Part shown: positions 1-6,048 of the stretch, piece by piece | How the letters are laid out: the number at the start of each line of letters is the position of its first letter | Numbering within the stretch: the first letter of the stretch is position 1 | Assembly (NCBI RefSeq): GCF_900764565.1 | Contig: NZ_CAAFOM010000189.1 | Location: 1 to 6,414, forward strand | Length of the DNA stretch: 6,414 nt | Origin: an uncultured Catenibacterium sp. | GTDB lineage: Bacteria; Bacillota_I; Bacilli_A; Erysipelotrichales; Coprobacillaceae | Direction: 5' to 3' | Notes under the pieces: model-generated | Seen by the model: the letters and a program-made list of their open reading frames with translations, nothing else | Told to the model about the DNA's origin: nothing | Database searches by the model: none | Translations under genes and position numbers: made by a program

Positions 1-24
1 AATAAAAAAATTGGAGGGACGCAA

Positions 25-1347
25 ATGTTTGAAAAGTTCGAAGCCTTTATGAACAAGTACTTAACTCCACTTGCAAACAAGATGGATAAACAGGTTCATT
101 TAAGTGCTATTAAAAAATCAATGGTTGCCTTAACACCATTACTTATCATTGGTAGTTTCTGTTTGATTCCAGAAGCTATCCCAAACATGATCGGTGCAAA
201 ACATCCTGTATCAGTTTGGATCTTAAAGAATCTTGATTTAATCTACATTCCTTATAATGTAGGTATGGCATTAATGTCAGTATATGTATCAATTATCATT
301 GCATACCATTTAGCTAACAGCTATAAACAGGACGTTCCTGGTGCTGTCAGTATGGCATTAATCTCTTTCTTTATCATGACTTACCAGACAAAAGAAGGCG
401 GAGGATTGGACACTACTTTCTTTGGTCCTAAGGGTCTATTTGCGGCTATGTTCGCATCCATTATTGCGGTTGAATTATTCCGATGGTGTAAAAAGAAGAA
501 ATTCACTATCAAGATGCCAGAATCAGTTCCTGATTTCGTATCTAGATCATTCGAAATGATTCCATTATCAGTGATCGTCATTGGTTTCTTCTTAATCATA
601 CGTATTGTATGTATCAATGTATTCAATACAATGCCACCTTTAATCTTTACTAAGTTATTTGCACCTTTAGTAGGTTCAATGGATAACCCAATTGCCTATT
701 TATTCTTAAGAATGCTTCAGTGCTTATTATTCTTCTTTGGTATTCATCCATCAGTATTAAGCCCTATCACAAGCCCAATCTCAACTCAGTTCTTAGCTGA
801 CAATATCGCTGCGAGCTTAGCTAAACAGCCATTACCTCATTTCTACTGCCCAGGTCCTGAATCAGCATTCGGTAACTTCACAGGTACTGGTGTTACAATC
901 GGATTAGTATTCTGGTGCTTATTATCTAAGAACAAGGCTTTAAAACAGGTAGGACGTGTTGCTCTTATTCCAGCATTATTTGGTATCAATGAACCAATCT
1001 TATTTGGTGCTCCTATCGTATTAAACCCTGTATTCTTTATTCCTTACGTAATCTTTGGTGGAATTATCGGAAGCTTTGGTGGTTTCGCTATGTACTTTGG
1101 AATTATGGAAAAATCTATCTTTACACCTCCATACGTTGGTGTATTCTTAGAAGGTTACTTAACTAACTTTGATGTGATGTCTATTGTAGTCAATGCAGCT
1201 CAGATGATTGCATCAATTGTAGTCTGGTATCCATTCTTCAAGATTTATGAAAAACGTTATGGTCAGGATGTTGAAAAGACAGATACTAATAATGTTATTT
1301 CAGACGAAGATGCTGCAATCTTAGACGATTTAGACTTAGACTTTTAA
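25..1347 (+). CDS. PTS sugar transporter subunit EIIC, cellobiose/lactose (CelB-like) family
   Basis: Membrane permease (EIIC) of a phosphotransferase system. It carries a sugar, probably a beta-glucoside or disaccharide such as cellobiose, across the membrane and phosphorylates it with partner EIIA and EIIB proteins, which are not in this window. The 440-residue length fits the Lac/CelB family and most of the protein is hydrophobic helices. Hallmarks seen: GIHPSVLSPI at about 239-248, where the family's sugar-contacting His lies (H241), and GINEPILFGAPIVLNP at 320-335, whose NEP glutamate (E323) is the conserved active-site acid of this family. The C-terminus is a short acidic cytosolic tail (about 416-440). 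The ATG at 25 has a strong GGAGGG site (13-18) six bases upstream. The gene is complete and a terminator follows six bases after the stop. Substrate specificity cannot be read from the sequence. The family call is firm; the exact sugar is inference. Confidence 0.93.
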   Translation: MFEKFEAFMNKYLTPLANKMDKQVHLSAIKKSMVALTPLLIIGSFCLIPEAIPNMIGAKHPVSVWILKNLDLIYIPYNVGMALMSVYVSIIIAYHLANSYKQDVPGAVSMALISFFIMTYQTKEGGGLDTTFFGPKGLFAAMFASIIAVELFRWCKKKKFTIKMPESVPDFVSRSFEMIPLSVIVIGFFLIIRIVCINVFNTMPPLIFTKLFAPLVGSMDNPIAYLFLRMLQCLLFFFGIHPSVLSPITSPISTQFLADNIAASLAKQPLPHFYCPGPESAFGNFTGTGVTIGLVFWCLLSKNKALKQVGRVALIPALFGINEPILFGAPIVLNPVFFIPYVIFGGIIGSFGGFAMYFGIMEKSIFTPPYVGVFLEGYLTNFDVMSIVVNAAQMIASIVVWYPFFKIYEKRYGQDVEKTDTNNVISDEDAAILDDLDLDF

Positions 1348-1352
1348 TATCA

Positions 1353-1387
1353 AAGGGGCAAGCATTCGCTTGCCCCTTATATTTTTA
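1353..1387 (+). terminator. Intrinsic terminator after the PTS EIIC gene
   Basis: A perfect 11-bp stem, AAGGGGCAAGC (1353-1363) with GCTTGCCCCTT (1368-1378), closes an ATTC tetraloop and is followed by a T-rich tail (TTTTT at 1382-1386). It begins five bases after the EIIC stop codon. The next gene's ribosome binding site (GAGG, 1391-1394) lies only four bases past the T-tract, so no promoter fits between them. It may therefore act as a partial terminator that lowers expression of the downstream genes. Confidence 0.9.
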
Positions 1388-1401
1388 TAAGAGGTATACA
1401 T

Positions 1402-2490
1402 ATGGCTAAAAGAATAGATATAGTACAGAACTATTTAAAAGAGAAGAACATGGATGCTTTATTACTCAAAAGCAAAACTATGAAGAAGTGGATGTCTACA
1501 ATGACAGGAAGTGGATGTAAGATTCTGATCACGCAATCTAAGGGTTATTTAATTCTAGATGGTAGATATCTTACAGAAGCAAAAGAAACAGAATTTGATT
1601 TAGAAATCGTTCTTCATAATCCTCATACAACAGGTCGTAACTATCTAGCTGCAGTAGAAAGACTACTTAAAGAAGAAAACTGTAAGAATCTAGGTGTAGA
1701 GGCTGATGAGGTTCTAGTTAATGAATATGAACAAATGAAGCAATTGGGTGTTGATATTTGTTTATTAGATGAAGATATTATGAATTTAAGAATTGTGAAA
1801 GACTCTGAAGAAATAGCTGCAATGAGAAAAACGATTGCGATTACAGATGATATCTATTCTAAGGTGATTCAACATATTCAAGTTGGTATGACTGAGTATG
1901 AAATCAGTGCTTTAGTTCAATATTATTCTATTGCATCAGGTGCACAGCAGATGTCATTTGATACGATTGTATCAAGTGGTGAAAGAACAGCGTTACCTCA
2001 TGGTAGACCAACTGGTAGAAGAGTGAAGGCACATGAGCCTATTATGATTGATTTTGGTATTCAGTATGAGAATTATCAATCAGATATGACACGTGTATGC
2101 TTTATTGGTGAACCAGAGGAACGTTATAAGAAGATTTATGATGTTGTATTAAAAGCACAGCTTGCAGGTTTAAAGGCAATTAAAGAAGGTGCTCTTGCAA
2201 GTGAGTGTGACTTAGCTGCCAGACAAGTGATTATTGATGCAGGTTATGGTGAGTATTTTGATCATGGACTTGGACATGGAATAGGTGTCACTGATAGTAA
2301 TGAAGGACCTATTTTAAATAGTAAGAGTCAGACAATCTTAAAAGAAGGTATGATGATGTCATGTGAACCAGGTATTTATATACCTGGAGTAGGTGGCATT
2401 AGAATAGAAGATGATGTCCTTATTGAAAATGGTGTAGGTGTTCCACTTAATAAAACGACTAAGGACTATATGATACTGGAGGAGAAATAA
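1402..2490 (+). CDS. M24-family Xaa-Pro aminopeptidase/dipeptidase
   Basis: Cytosolic metallopeptidase of the pita-bread fold (M24B), expected to remove the N-terminal residue before proline or to cleave Xaa-Pro dipeptides using two metal ions. The 362-residue length fits short Firmicutes PepP/PepQ proteins. An N-terminal creatinase-like domain (about 1-130) precedes the catalytic domain (about 135-355). All five metal ligands are visible: D217 (MIDFG), D228 (SDMTR), H292 (GHGIG), E322 (CEPGIYIPG) and E336 (RIEDD). Family substrate-site histidines are also present: H200 (LPHGRPT) and H288 (DHGLGHG). The ATG at 1402 has GAGG seven bases upstream. The stop is one base from the next ATG, so it is co-transcribed with the MalY-like gene. 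Aminopeptidase versus prolidase activity cannot be settled from sequence, so no symbol is given. Confidence 0.93.
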   Translation: MAKRIDIVQNYLKEKNMDALLLKSKTMKKWMSTMTGSGCKILITQSKGYLILDGRYLTEAKETEFDLEIVLHNPHTTGRNYLAAVERLLKEENCKNLGVEADEVLVNEYEQMKQLGVDICLLDEDIMNLRIVKDSEEIAAMRKTIAITDDIYSKVIQHIQVGMTEYEISALVQYYSIASGAQQMSFDTIVSSGERTALPHGRPTGRRVKAHEPIMIDFGIQYENYQSDMTRVCFIGEPEERYKKIYDVVLKAQLAGLKAIKEGALASECDLAARQVIIDAGYGEYFDHGLGHGIGVTDSNEGPILNSKSQTILKEGMMMSCEPGIYIPGVGGIRIEDDVLIENGVGVPLNKTTKDYMILEEK

Positions 2491-2491
2491 T

Positions 2492-3673
2492 ATGCATTAT
2501 GATTTTGATGAAGTACATAATCGTTTAGGGACTTATTGTACACAATGGGATTATATTGAGGACCGTTTTAATAAGAAGGATTTAATACCATTCTCTATTT
2601 CTGATACAGACTTTATTATTCCTAAACCAATCACAAAAAAGATACATGAAGTGGCTGATCATCAGATTTATGGTTATACAAGATGGAACCATCATGATTT
2701 CAAATCTTCTATTACTACTTATTTTAAAAGAAGATTTGATACAGATATGGAAGAAGACTGGATTCTTTATAGCCCATCTGTAATGTATTCTGTGTCATTA
2801 CTCATTCGTTTATTAAGTCAGCCTCATGATAAGGTATTGACTATGAACCCTATGTATGATGCTTTTATTAATGTGATTAAAGAAAATGATAGAGAACTTC
2901 TTTCTCATCATCTGATAAAAGAAGAAGGTACATTCAAGATTGATTTTGATGTCTTTGAAAAACAGGCTCAGGAAAGTACTTTATTACTTCTTTGTGCACC
3001 TCATAATCCAACAGGTAGAATATGGAGTGATGAGGAAATGCGTCGTATGATTGAAATCTGTAAGAAATATCAGGTAAAGATCATTTCTGATGAAATTCAT
3101 ATGGATATTAGAATCAAAGATGCGAAACATCACCCATTAATGAAATACTATGGTGAATATAAAGACATCTTTACAGCAAGTTCTTCAAGTAAAACACTCA
3201 ATACACCAGGTCTCATAGGTTCTTATGTTATTATCCCTGATGAAAAGATCAGAGATGAATTCTTAGGTGTGACTAGAAGAAGAGATTTTCTTAATTCAGC
3301 AAGTATATTTGGTATGTATGCCACTATGATTGGCTATACTGAATGTGATGATTATATTGATCAGTTAAATGAATATATTCGTGGAAATATGGAACTTGTA
3401 GAAAACTTTATTAGAGATGAATTAAAAGACTTCAAGTTCCAAAGACCAGAAGCTACATATCTTGCCTGGATTGATGCAAGAGATGTCCCATTCACTTCTG
3501 ATGAGATTCAGGATACACTTGTGAATGTAGGAGGGGTTGCCATTATGAAGGGTGAAATCTATGGTGAAAATGGTGCAAAGTATTTAAGAATGAATTTAGG
3601 TTGTCCTCGCTCTAAGATTGAAGAAGGATTAAAACGATTCAAGAAAGCAATGGATTACTTATATAATAAATAG
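2492..3673 (+). CDS. MalY/PatB-family PLP-dependent aminotransferase / cystathionine beta-lyase
   Basis: Fold-type I PLP enzyme of the MalY/PatB subgroup. Characterised members split C-S bonds of cystathionine or cysteine conjugates to give a thiol, pyruvate and ammonia; related proteins are aminotransferases. The 393-residue length is typical. Motifs in order: SDTDF at 37-41 (the family's usual ADMDF region), GYTRW at 61-65, CAPHNPTGR at 168-176 with the PLP-ring Asn N172, SDEIHMD at 199-205 with the pyridine-binding Asp D200, SSSSKTLNTPGL at 230-241 with the Schiff-base lysine K234, and RMNLGCPR at 366-373 with the carboxylate-binding Arg. All key residues are intact. The GGAGGAG site (2478-2484) lies inside the end of the peptidase gene, seven bases before this ATG, indicating translational coupling. 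The pairing with a peptidase suggests use of peptide-derived amino acids, which is inference. Confidence 0.92.
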   Translation: MHYDFDEVHNRLGTYCTQWDYIEDRFNKKDLIPFSISDTDFIIPKPITKKIHEVADHQIYGYTRWNHHDFKSSITTYFKRRFDTDMEEDWILYSPSVMYSVSLLIRLLSQPHDKVLTMNPMYDAFINVIKENDRELLSHHLIKEEGTFKIDFDVFEKQAQESTLLLLCAPHNPTGRIWSDEEMRRMIEICKKYQVKIISDEIHMDIRIKDAKHHPLMKYYGEYKDIFTASSSSKTLNTPGLIGSYVIIPDEKIRDEFLGVTRRRDFLNSASIFGMYATMIGYTECDDYIDQLNEYIRGNMELVENFIRDELKDFKFQRPEATYLAWIDARDVPFTSDEIQDTLVNVGGVAIMKGEIYGENGAKYLRMNLGCPRSKIEEGLKRFKKAMDYLYNK

Positions 3674-3687
3674 AAGGAGATTGTCTT

Positions 3688-4344
3688 ATGCGTATTTTAT
3701 GGAATAAACTCACATTCTGGCTAGATAGAAAGCCATCTAAAGTCCCTTTTGCCTCTAGAGTATTTGCGTATGTCTTAGACTGGGTGATTGGAGGTATCCT
3801 ATGTGGATTACCTGCTGTCGCAATCTACAGCATGGTCACTAAACGTGATGATATGTTTAGTGATTTATATGTATTTGCGGCTTTAGGATTTCCTAAATGG
3901 TGGGGTTATGTTGCAGGATTATTATGCTTAGTAGTTGCATTTATCTATTTTGTATATATCCCATATAAAGTATATCCAGGTCAGACACTTGGTAAGAAGA
4001 TCATGAAACTAAAGATTGTCAGACTAGATTGGCAGCCACTAGATATTAAAACTCTTGTATTAAGAAATATTGTAGGCTTATTACTTATTGAAAGTGTATC
4101 TATGATTGTGAGTCGTTATTTAAGACAGATGTTGACTCTTGCGACAGGGATCTATTTTGAATATTACTTAACTGCAATAGGTGCAATACTAACTATTATC
4201 TCAGGTGTAATGGTCTATAATACAGGATCTAGAAGAGCTATTCATGACTATATTGCGAAAACAACAGTAGTAGGTATAGAGGAAGAAGCACCTGTACCTA
4301 AGAATAGAAAAGAAAGACGTAAGAAAAGAAATAAACACGCATAA
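3688..4344 (+). CDS. RDD family integral membrane protein
   Basis: Small membrane protein of 218 residues with the RDD domain, a family of generally unknown function; some members have been linked to ion or proton exchange. Seen here: an N-terminal Arg-rich amphipathic stretch, then FASRVFAYVLDWVIGG at 21-36 with the signature Arg (R24) and Asp (D31) at the first membrane segment (about 26-50). A second segment spans about 72-93, followed by PGQTLGKKIMKLKIV at 97-111, the typical RDD central motif. Further hydrophobic segments lie at about 123-140 and 157-176. RAIHDYIAKTTVV at 183-195 is the closing RDD motif. The tail from about 205 is strongly basic (KNRKERRKKRNK) and likely cytosolic. AAGGAGA (3674-3680) sits seven bases before the ATG, and the gene starts 14 bases after the MalY-like stop, so it is the last gene of that operon. 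The transported substrate, if any, is unknown. Confidence 0.88.
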   Translation: MRILWNKLTFWLDRKPSKVPFASRVFAYVLDWVIGGILCGLPAVAIYSMVTKRDDMFSDLYVFAALGFPKWWGYVAGLLCLVVAFIYFVYIPYKVYPGQTLGKKIMKLKIVRLDWQPLDIKTLVLRNIVGLLLIESVSMIVSRYLRQMLTLATGIYFEYYLTAIGAILTIISGVMVYNTGSRRAIHDYIAKTTVVGIEEEAPVPKNRKERRKKRNKHA

Positions 4345-4349
4345 GACTC

Positions 4350-4381
4350 AAGATGGGCATTCTTGCTCATCTTTTTTTTTT
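4350..4381 (+). terminator. Intrinsic terminator after the RDD gene
   Basis: Stem AAGATGGGC (4350-4358) with GCTCATCTT (4365-4373), nine pairs including one G-U, closes loop ATTCTT. It runs into ten consecutive T residues (4372-4381). It starts five bases after the RDD stop codon and closes the peptidase-MalY-RDD operon, separating it from the MerR unit. Confidence 0.9.
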
Positions 4382-4431
4382 ACGCGATTTTTACATCCGC
4401 TCTAATAGAAAGGAGATTCGTAGGGTGGGTA

Positions 4432-4462
4432 TTGCTATCACGTTTACGTGATAGCGTATCCT
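4432..4462 (+). promoter_or_regulatory. Predicted MerR-type promoter with dyad operator
   Basis: A possible -35 element TTGCTA (4432-4437) and -10 element TATCCT (4457-4462), each matching four of six consensus bases, are separated by 19 bp. A perfect inverted repeat, GCTATCACGT (4434-4443) and ACGTGATAGC (4446-4455) around TT, overlaps the -35 and fills the spacer. MerR-family activators are known to bind such dyads in overlong 19-20 bp spacers and to distort the DNA so RNA polymerase can use it. A MerR-family gene starts just downstream, so autoregulation is the natural inference. The predicted transcript would start near 4469, giving a very short leader before the GTG at 4486. The dyad is certain; the promoter elements are a prediction. 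Confidence 0.72.
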
Positions 4463-4476
4463 CAAGTTACGAGGAT
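4458..4476 (+). promoter_or_regulatory. Hairpin enclosing the ribosome binding site of the MerR gene
   Basis: ATCCTC (4458-4463) and GAGGAT (4471-4476) are perfectly complementary across a 7-base loop. The right arm contains GAGG, the best ribosome binding site for the GTG at 4486, 11 bases upstream of it. A transcript started at the predicted MerR promoter (near 4469) would lack the left arm and leave the site free. A transcript reading through from the RDD operon would contain the whole hairpin and could mask it. The regulatory role is inference. Confidence 0.5.
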
Positions 4477-4485
4477 GTAAATAAC

Positions 4486-4878
4486 GTGTTTAAGAAGATT
4501 GAGGAAGTGAGTAAGTTATCAGGAGTCAGTAAGCGTACATTACAGTATTATGATGATGAAGGTATATTGCCTGTTAAACGCTCTAAGAATAATTATAGAC
4601 TCTATGATGATGAGACAATGGAAAGACTATGGGAAGTCTTATGGTATAAGGAAATGGGGTTTGATTTAAAGGAAATTAAATTAATTCTAGAAGGAGTGAA
4701 ACAGGAAACTGTAATAGAAGAGAAAGTAAATAAAATCAATAATACGATAAGAGTATTAGAGGAACAAAAGAAAGTGATAGAATATATACAGAGATATTCT
4801 ATTCCAGCAAAGAGTGAAGAGAATAATAAGACATATAAAGATCAGATCAAACAGATAAGAAAAGAACAAGGTATGTAG
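4486..4878 (+). CDS. MerR-family transcriptional regulator (small, 130 aa)
   Basis: DNA-binding regulator with an N-terminal winged helix-turn-helix (about residues 3-70 from the GTG). Seen: KKIEEVSKLSGVSKRTLQYYDDEGILPVKRSKNNYRLYD split between helix-turn-helix and wing, with the family-typical RTLQYYDDEGIL (17-28) and NYRLYDDE (36-43), then MGFDLKEIKLIL (57-68). A coiled-coil dimerisation helix follows (about 78-105) and a short Lys/Glu-rich tail. There is no separate effector-binding domain and no cysteine, so metal or redox sensing of the classic MerR/SoxR kind is unlikely. The open frame extends back to 4363, but that start is a TTG inside the preceding terminator and the extra residues do not resemble the family. 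GTG 4486, preceded by GAGG (4471-4474), places the domain at the usual N-terminal position. The next gene follows after 13 bases and is probably its target through shared transcription. Confidence 0.88.
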   Translation: MFKKIEEVSKLSGVSKRTLQYYDDEGILPVKRSKNNYRLYDDETMERLWEVLWYKEMGFDLKEIKLILEGVKQETVIEEKVNKINNTIRVLEEQKKVIEYIQRYSIPAKSEENNKTYKDQIKQIRKEQGM

Positions 4879-4891
4879 GAGGGAAGAACTT

Positions 4892-5866
4892 ATGAAGATC
4901 AATAAAATGATTAATGATGTCAAAGATGGTATTGATGAAGCTAAACTAAAAGTAGTGGATGTTGTTGATAAGGCTGAGTTAGATAAGCATGCTAAAGAAC
5001 TTGGCGATGTTGCAGTAGACAAAGCAAAAGAATTTGGTGATGTAGCAGTAGGTGCTGCGCAGAATCTTGCAGAAGTCATTAATAAAGGTAAAAATAGTTG
5101 GAATTTAAAGAGACTTAAACCAATATTCTTAAATGACTTAAATGGAATGCAATGTTCAAGACTTGTAAGAATTGTGGAAAGAGAAAAGAAGTTTGATATT
5201 GATGTATGTGAAGGTTCTATTGGTTATTGGGATACATGTAAAGGTGAAAGATGGGTGAATATCTTTAAGGATTCAGTCAGCAAGTTTGGATTAAATTTCT
5301 ATCCTGATGATGAAGTGAATTTCTATTATGTAGATCCTACTAATAATGATAATTATATTGTGTTAGATGAGTACTTTGATCGTTTGAAGCAGGTACGTGT
5401 TAGTGAGTTACAGAAGATTGCTCAGGATTTAGGTGCTAAATACTTTAGAGTCACATATATGAAAGAAAGAACAACTTTAAGTAAGAAGAGTACTAGTGGA
5501 AAAGGGTCTGTTCATAAAAAGGGTAATGGCTCAGTACAATTGAATGCGACAGATAAGAAGTATGATAGAATGGATATTGCAGCTGAAATGAGTTTTCCTG
5601 GACATGAACCAGTCATGCCTCGTGTAAGATATTTGAAGCATGATCCTAATATACAGAATTTAATTGAGATGCGTATGGATCCTAAAGGACCTGTTAATCA
5701 TCAGACATTAAATATTAAATTAAGTAGTTCATCAGGATTAAAGGAAACTGATGCAGTAAAGGTAGATATGATATTGAAAAGTTTGAAGATGGCTGGTAAT
5801 ACAACAGTATCAAGTGAAGTACAAAATGAAGCAAAAAGTATTTTAGAATATGAAATAGACTTCTAA
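4892..5866 (+). CDS. Hypothetical protein with N-terminal amphipathic repeat helix, co-transcribed with MerR regulator
   Basis: I do not recognise this 324-residue protein. No signal peptide or membrane segment is visible, so it is probably cytosolic or peripherally attached. Residues 1-67 form a Lys/Asp/Ala-rich amphipathic helix with an 11-residue internal repeat (AKELGDVAV at 34-42, AKEFGDVAV at 45-53), of the kind that can coil or lie on lipid. Residues 70-195 look like a mixed alpha/beta domain rich in aromatic residues (SIGYWDTCKGERWVNIF at 109-125, VSELQKIAQDLGAKYFRVTY at 170-189). A Ser/Gly/Lys linker (about 197-215) leads to a second part (about 216-324) with alternating strand-like segments. 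Only three cysteines or fewer are seen (C88, C106, C116) and no catalytic motif is clear. AGGAGGG (4877-4883) precedes the ATG by eight bases, and the MerR stop is 13 bases upstream, so the two form one operon. Function unknown. Confidence 0.85.
   Translation: MKINKMINDVKDGIDEAKLKVVDVVDKAELDKHAKELGDVAVDKAKEFGDVAVGAAQNLAEVINKGKNSWNLKRLKPIFLNDLNGMQCSRLVRIVEREKKFDIDVCEGSIGYWDTCKGERWVNIFKDSVSKFGLNFYPDDEVNFYYVDPTNNDNYIVLDEYFDRLKQVRVSELQKIAQDLGAKYFRVTYMKERTTLSKKSTSGKGSVHKKGNGSVQLNATDKKYDRMDIAAEMSFPGHEPVMPRVRYLKHDPNIQNLIEMRMDPKGPVNHQTLNIKLSSSSGLKETDAVKVDMILKSLKMAGNTTVSSEVQNEAKSILEYEIDF
4991..5051 (+). repeat. In-frame tandem repeat within the hypothetical gene
   Basis: Two 28-base copies (4991-5018 and 5024-5051), 33 bases apart from start to start, match at 24 of 28 positions. 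They encode AKELGDVAV and AKEFGDVAV with an 11-residue period, three helical turns. Three of the four differences are silent, so the protein repeat is conserved while the DNA has drifted slightly. It looks like a duplication that lengthens the amphipathic helix. Confidence 0.75.
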
Positions 5867-5940
5867 TGGTACTTACTTGATGATTAGGTAATGGTTATTG
5901 GTTGAACATTTGATGTTGTTATTGAAAGAATTGATTAACT

Positions 5941-5995
5941 AAAGTATGATAAGAGTGTTCTTGATGATGTAAGAACACTCTTATTTATACTTTTT
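5941..5995 (+). terminator. Long hairpin terminator after the hypothetical gene
   Basis: A perfect 14-bp stem, ATAAGAGTGTTCTT (5949-5962) with AAGAACACTCTTAT (5971-5984), closes loop GATGATGT. After a small internal loop, AAAGTAT (5941-5947) pairs with ATACTTT (5987-5993), and a TTTTT run (5991-5995) follows. It lies 74 bases past the stop codon at 5866. The A-rich left flank could let it work on the opposite strand too. It separates the MerR unit from the CRISPR array. Confidence 0.82.
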
Positions 5996-6048
5996 GCCAC
6001 GCATTTTGGTTATTTTAAGTAGTGTTTATCAGGGTTTTGCAGGTAAGG
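5996..6048 (+). promoter_or_regulatory. Presumed CRISPR leader (proximal part)
   Basis: This non-coding stretch lies directly before the first repeat. The repeat orientation (conserved AAAC end to the right) predicts + strand transcription, so the leader and its promoter should be on this side. I see no convincing -35/-10 pair. The leader may extend left into the hairpin region. The rest of the gene-free stretch (5867-5940) is AT-rich with no feature I can support. Confidence 0.4.

Noticed and set aside
381..626. 81-residue - strand frame inside the EIIC gene
   Set aside because: Antisense shadow of a well-supported gene, with no recognisable domain.
1271..1301. Possible promoter TTGAAA ... 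TATTTC in the end of the EIIC gene
   Set aside because: The -10 match is weak and the spacing is 19 bp with no supporting element, so it was not listed as a feature.
4363..4485. Longer N-terminus for the MerR protein starting at TTG 4363, or at TTG 4432
   Set aside because: The first start lies inside the terminator hairpin and its T-tract encodes FFFY. The second is 16 bases from the nearest binding site and lies in the promoter dyad. Family alignment puts the start at GTG 4486.
4756..5079. 107-residue - strand frame, Ser/Leu-rich, across the MerR/hypothetical junction
   Set aside because: Low-complexity antisense of Lys/Glu/Asp-rich coding DNA; both genes on the + strand are well supported.
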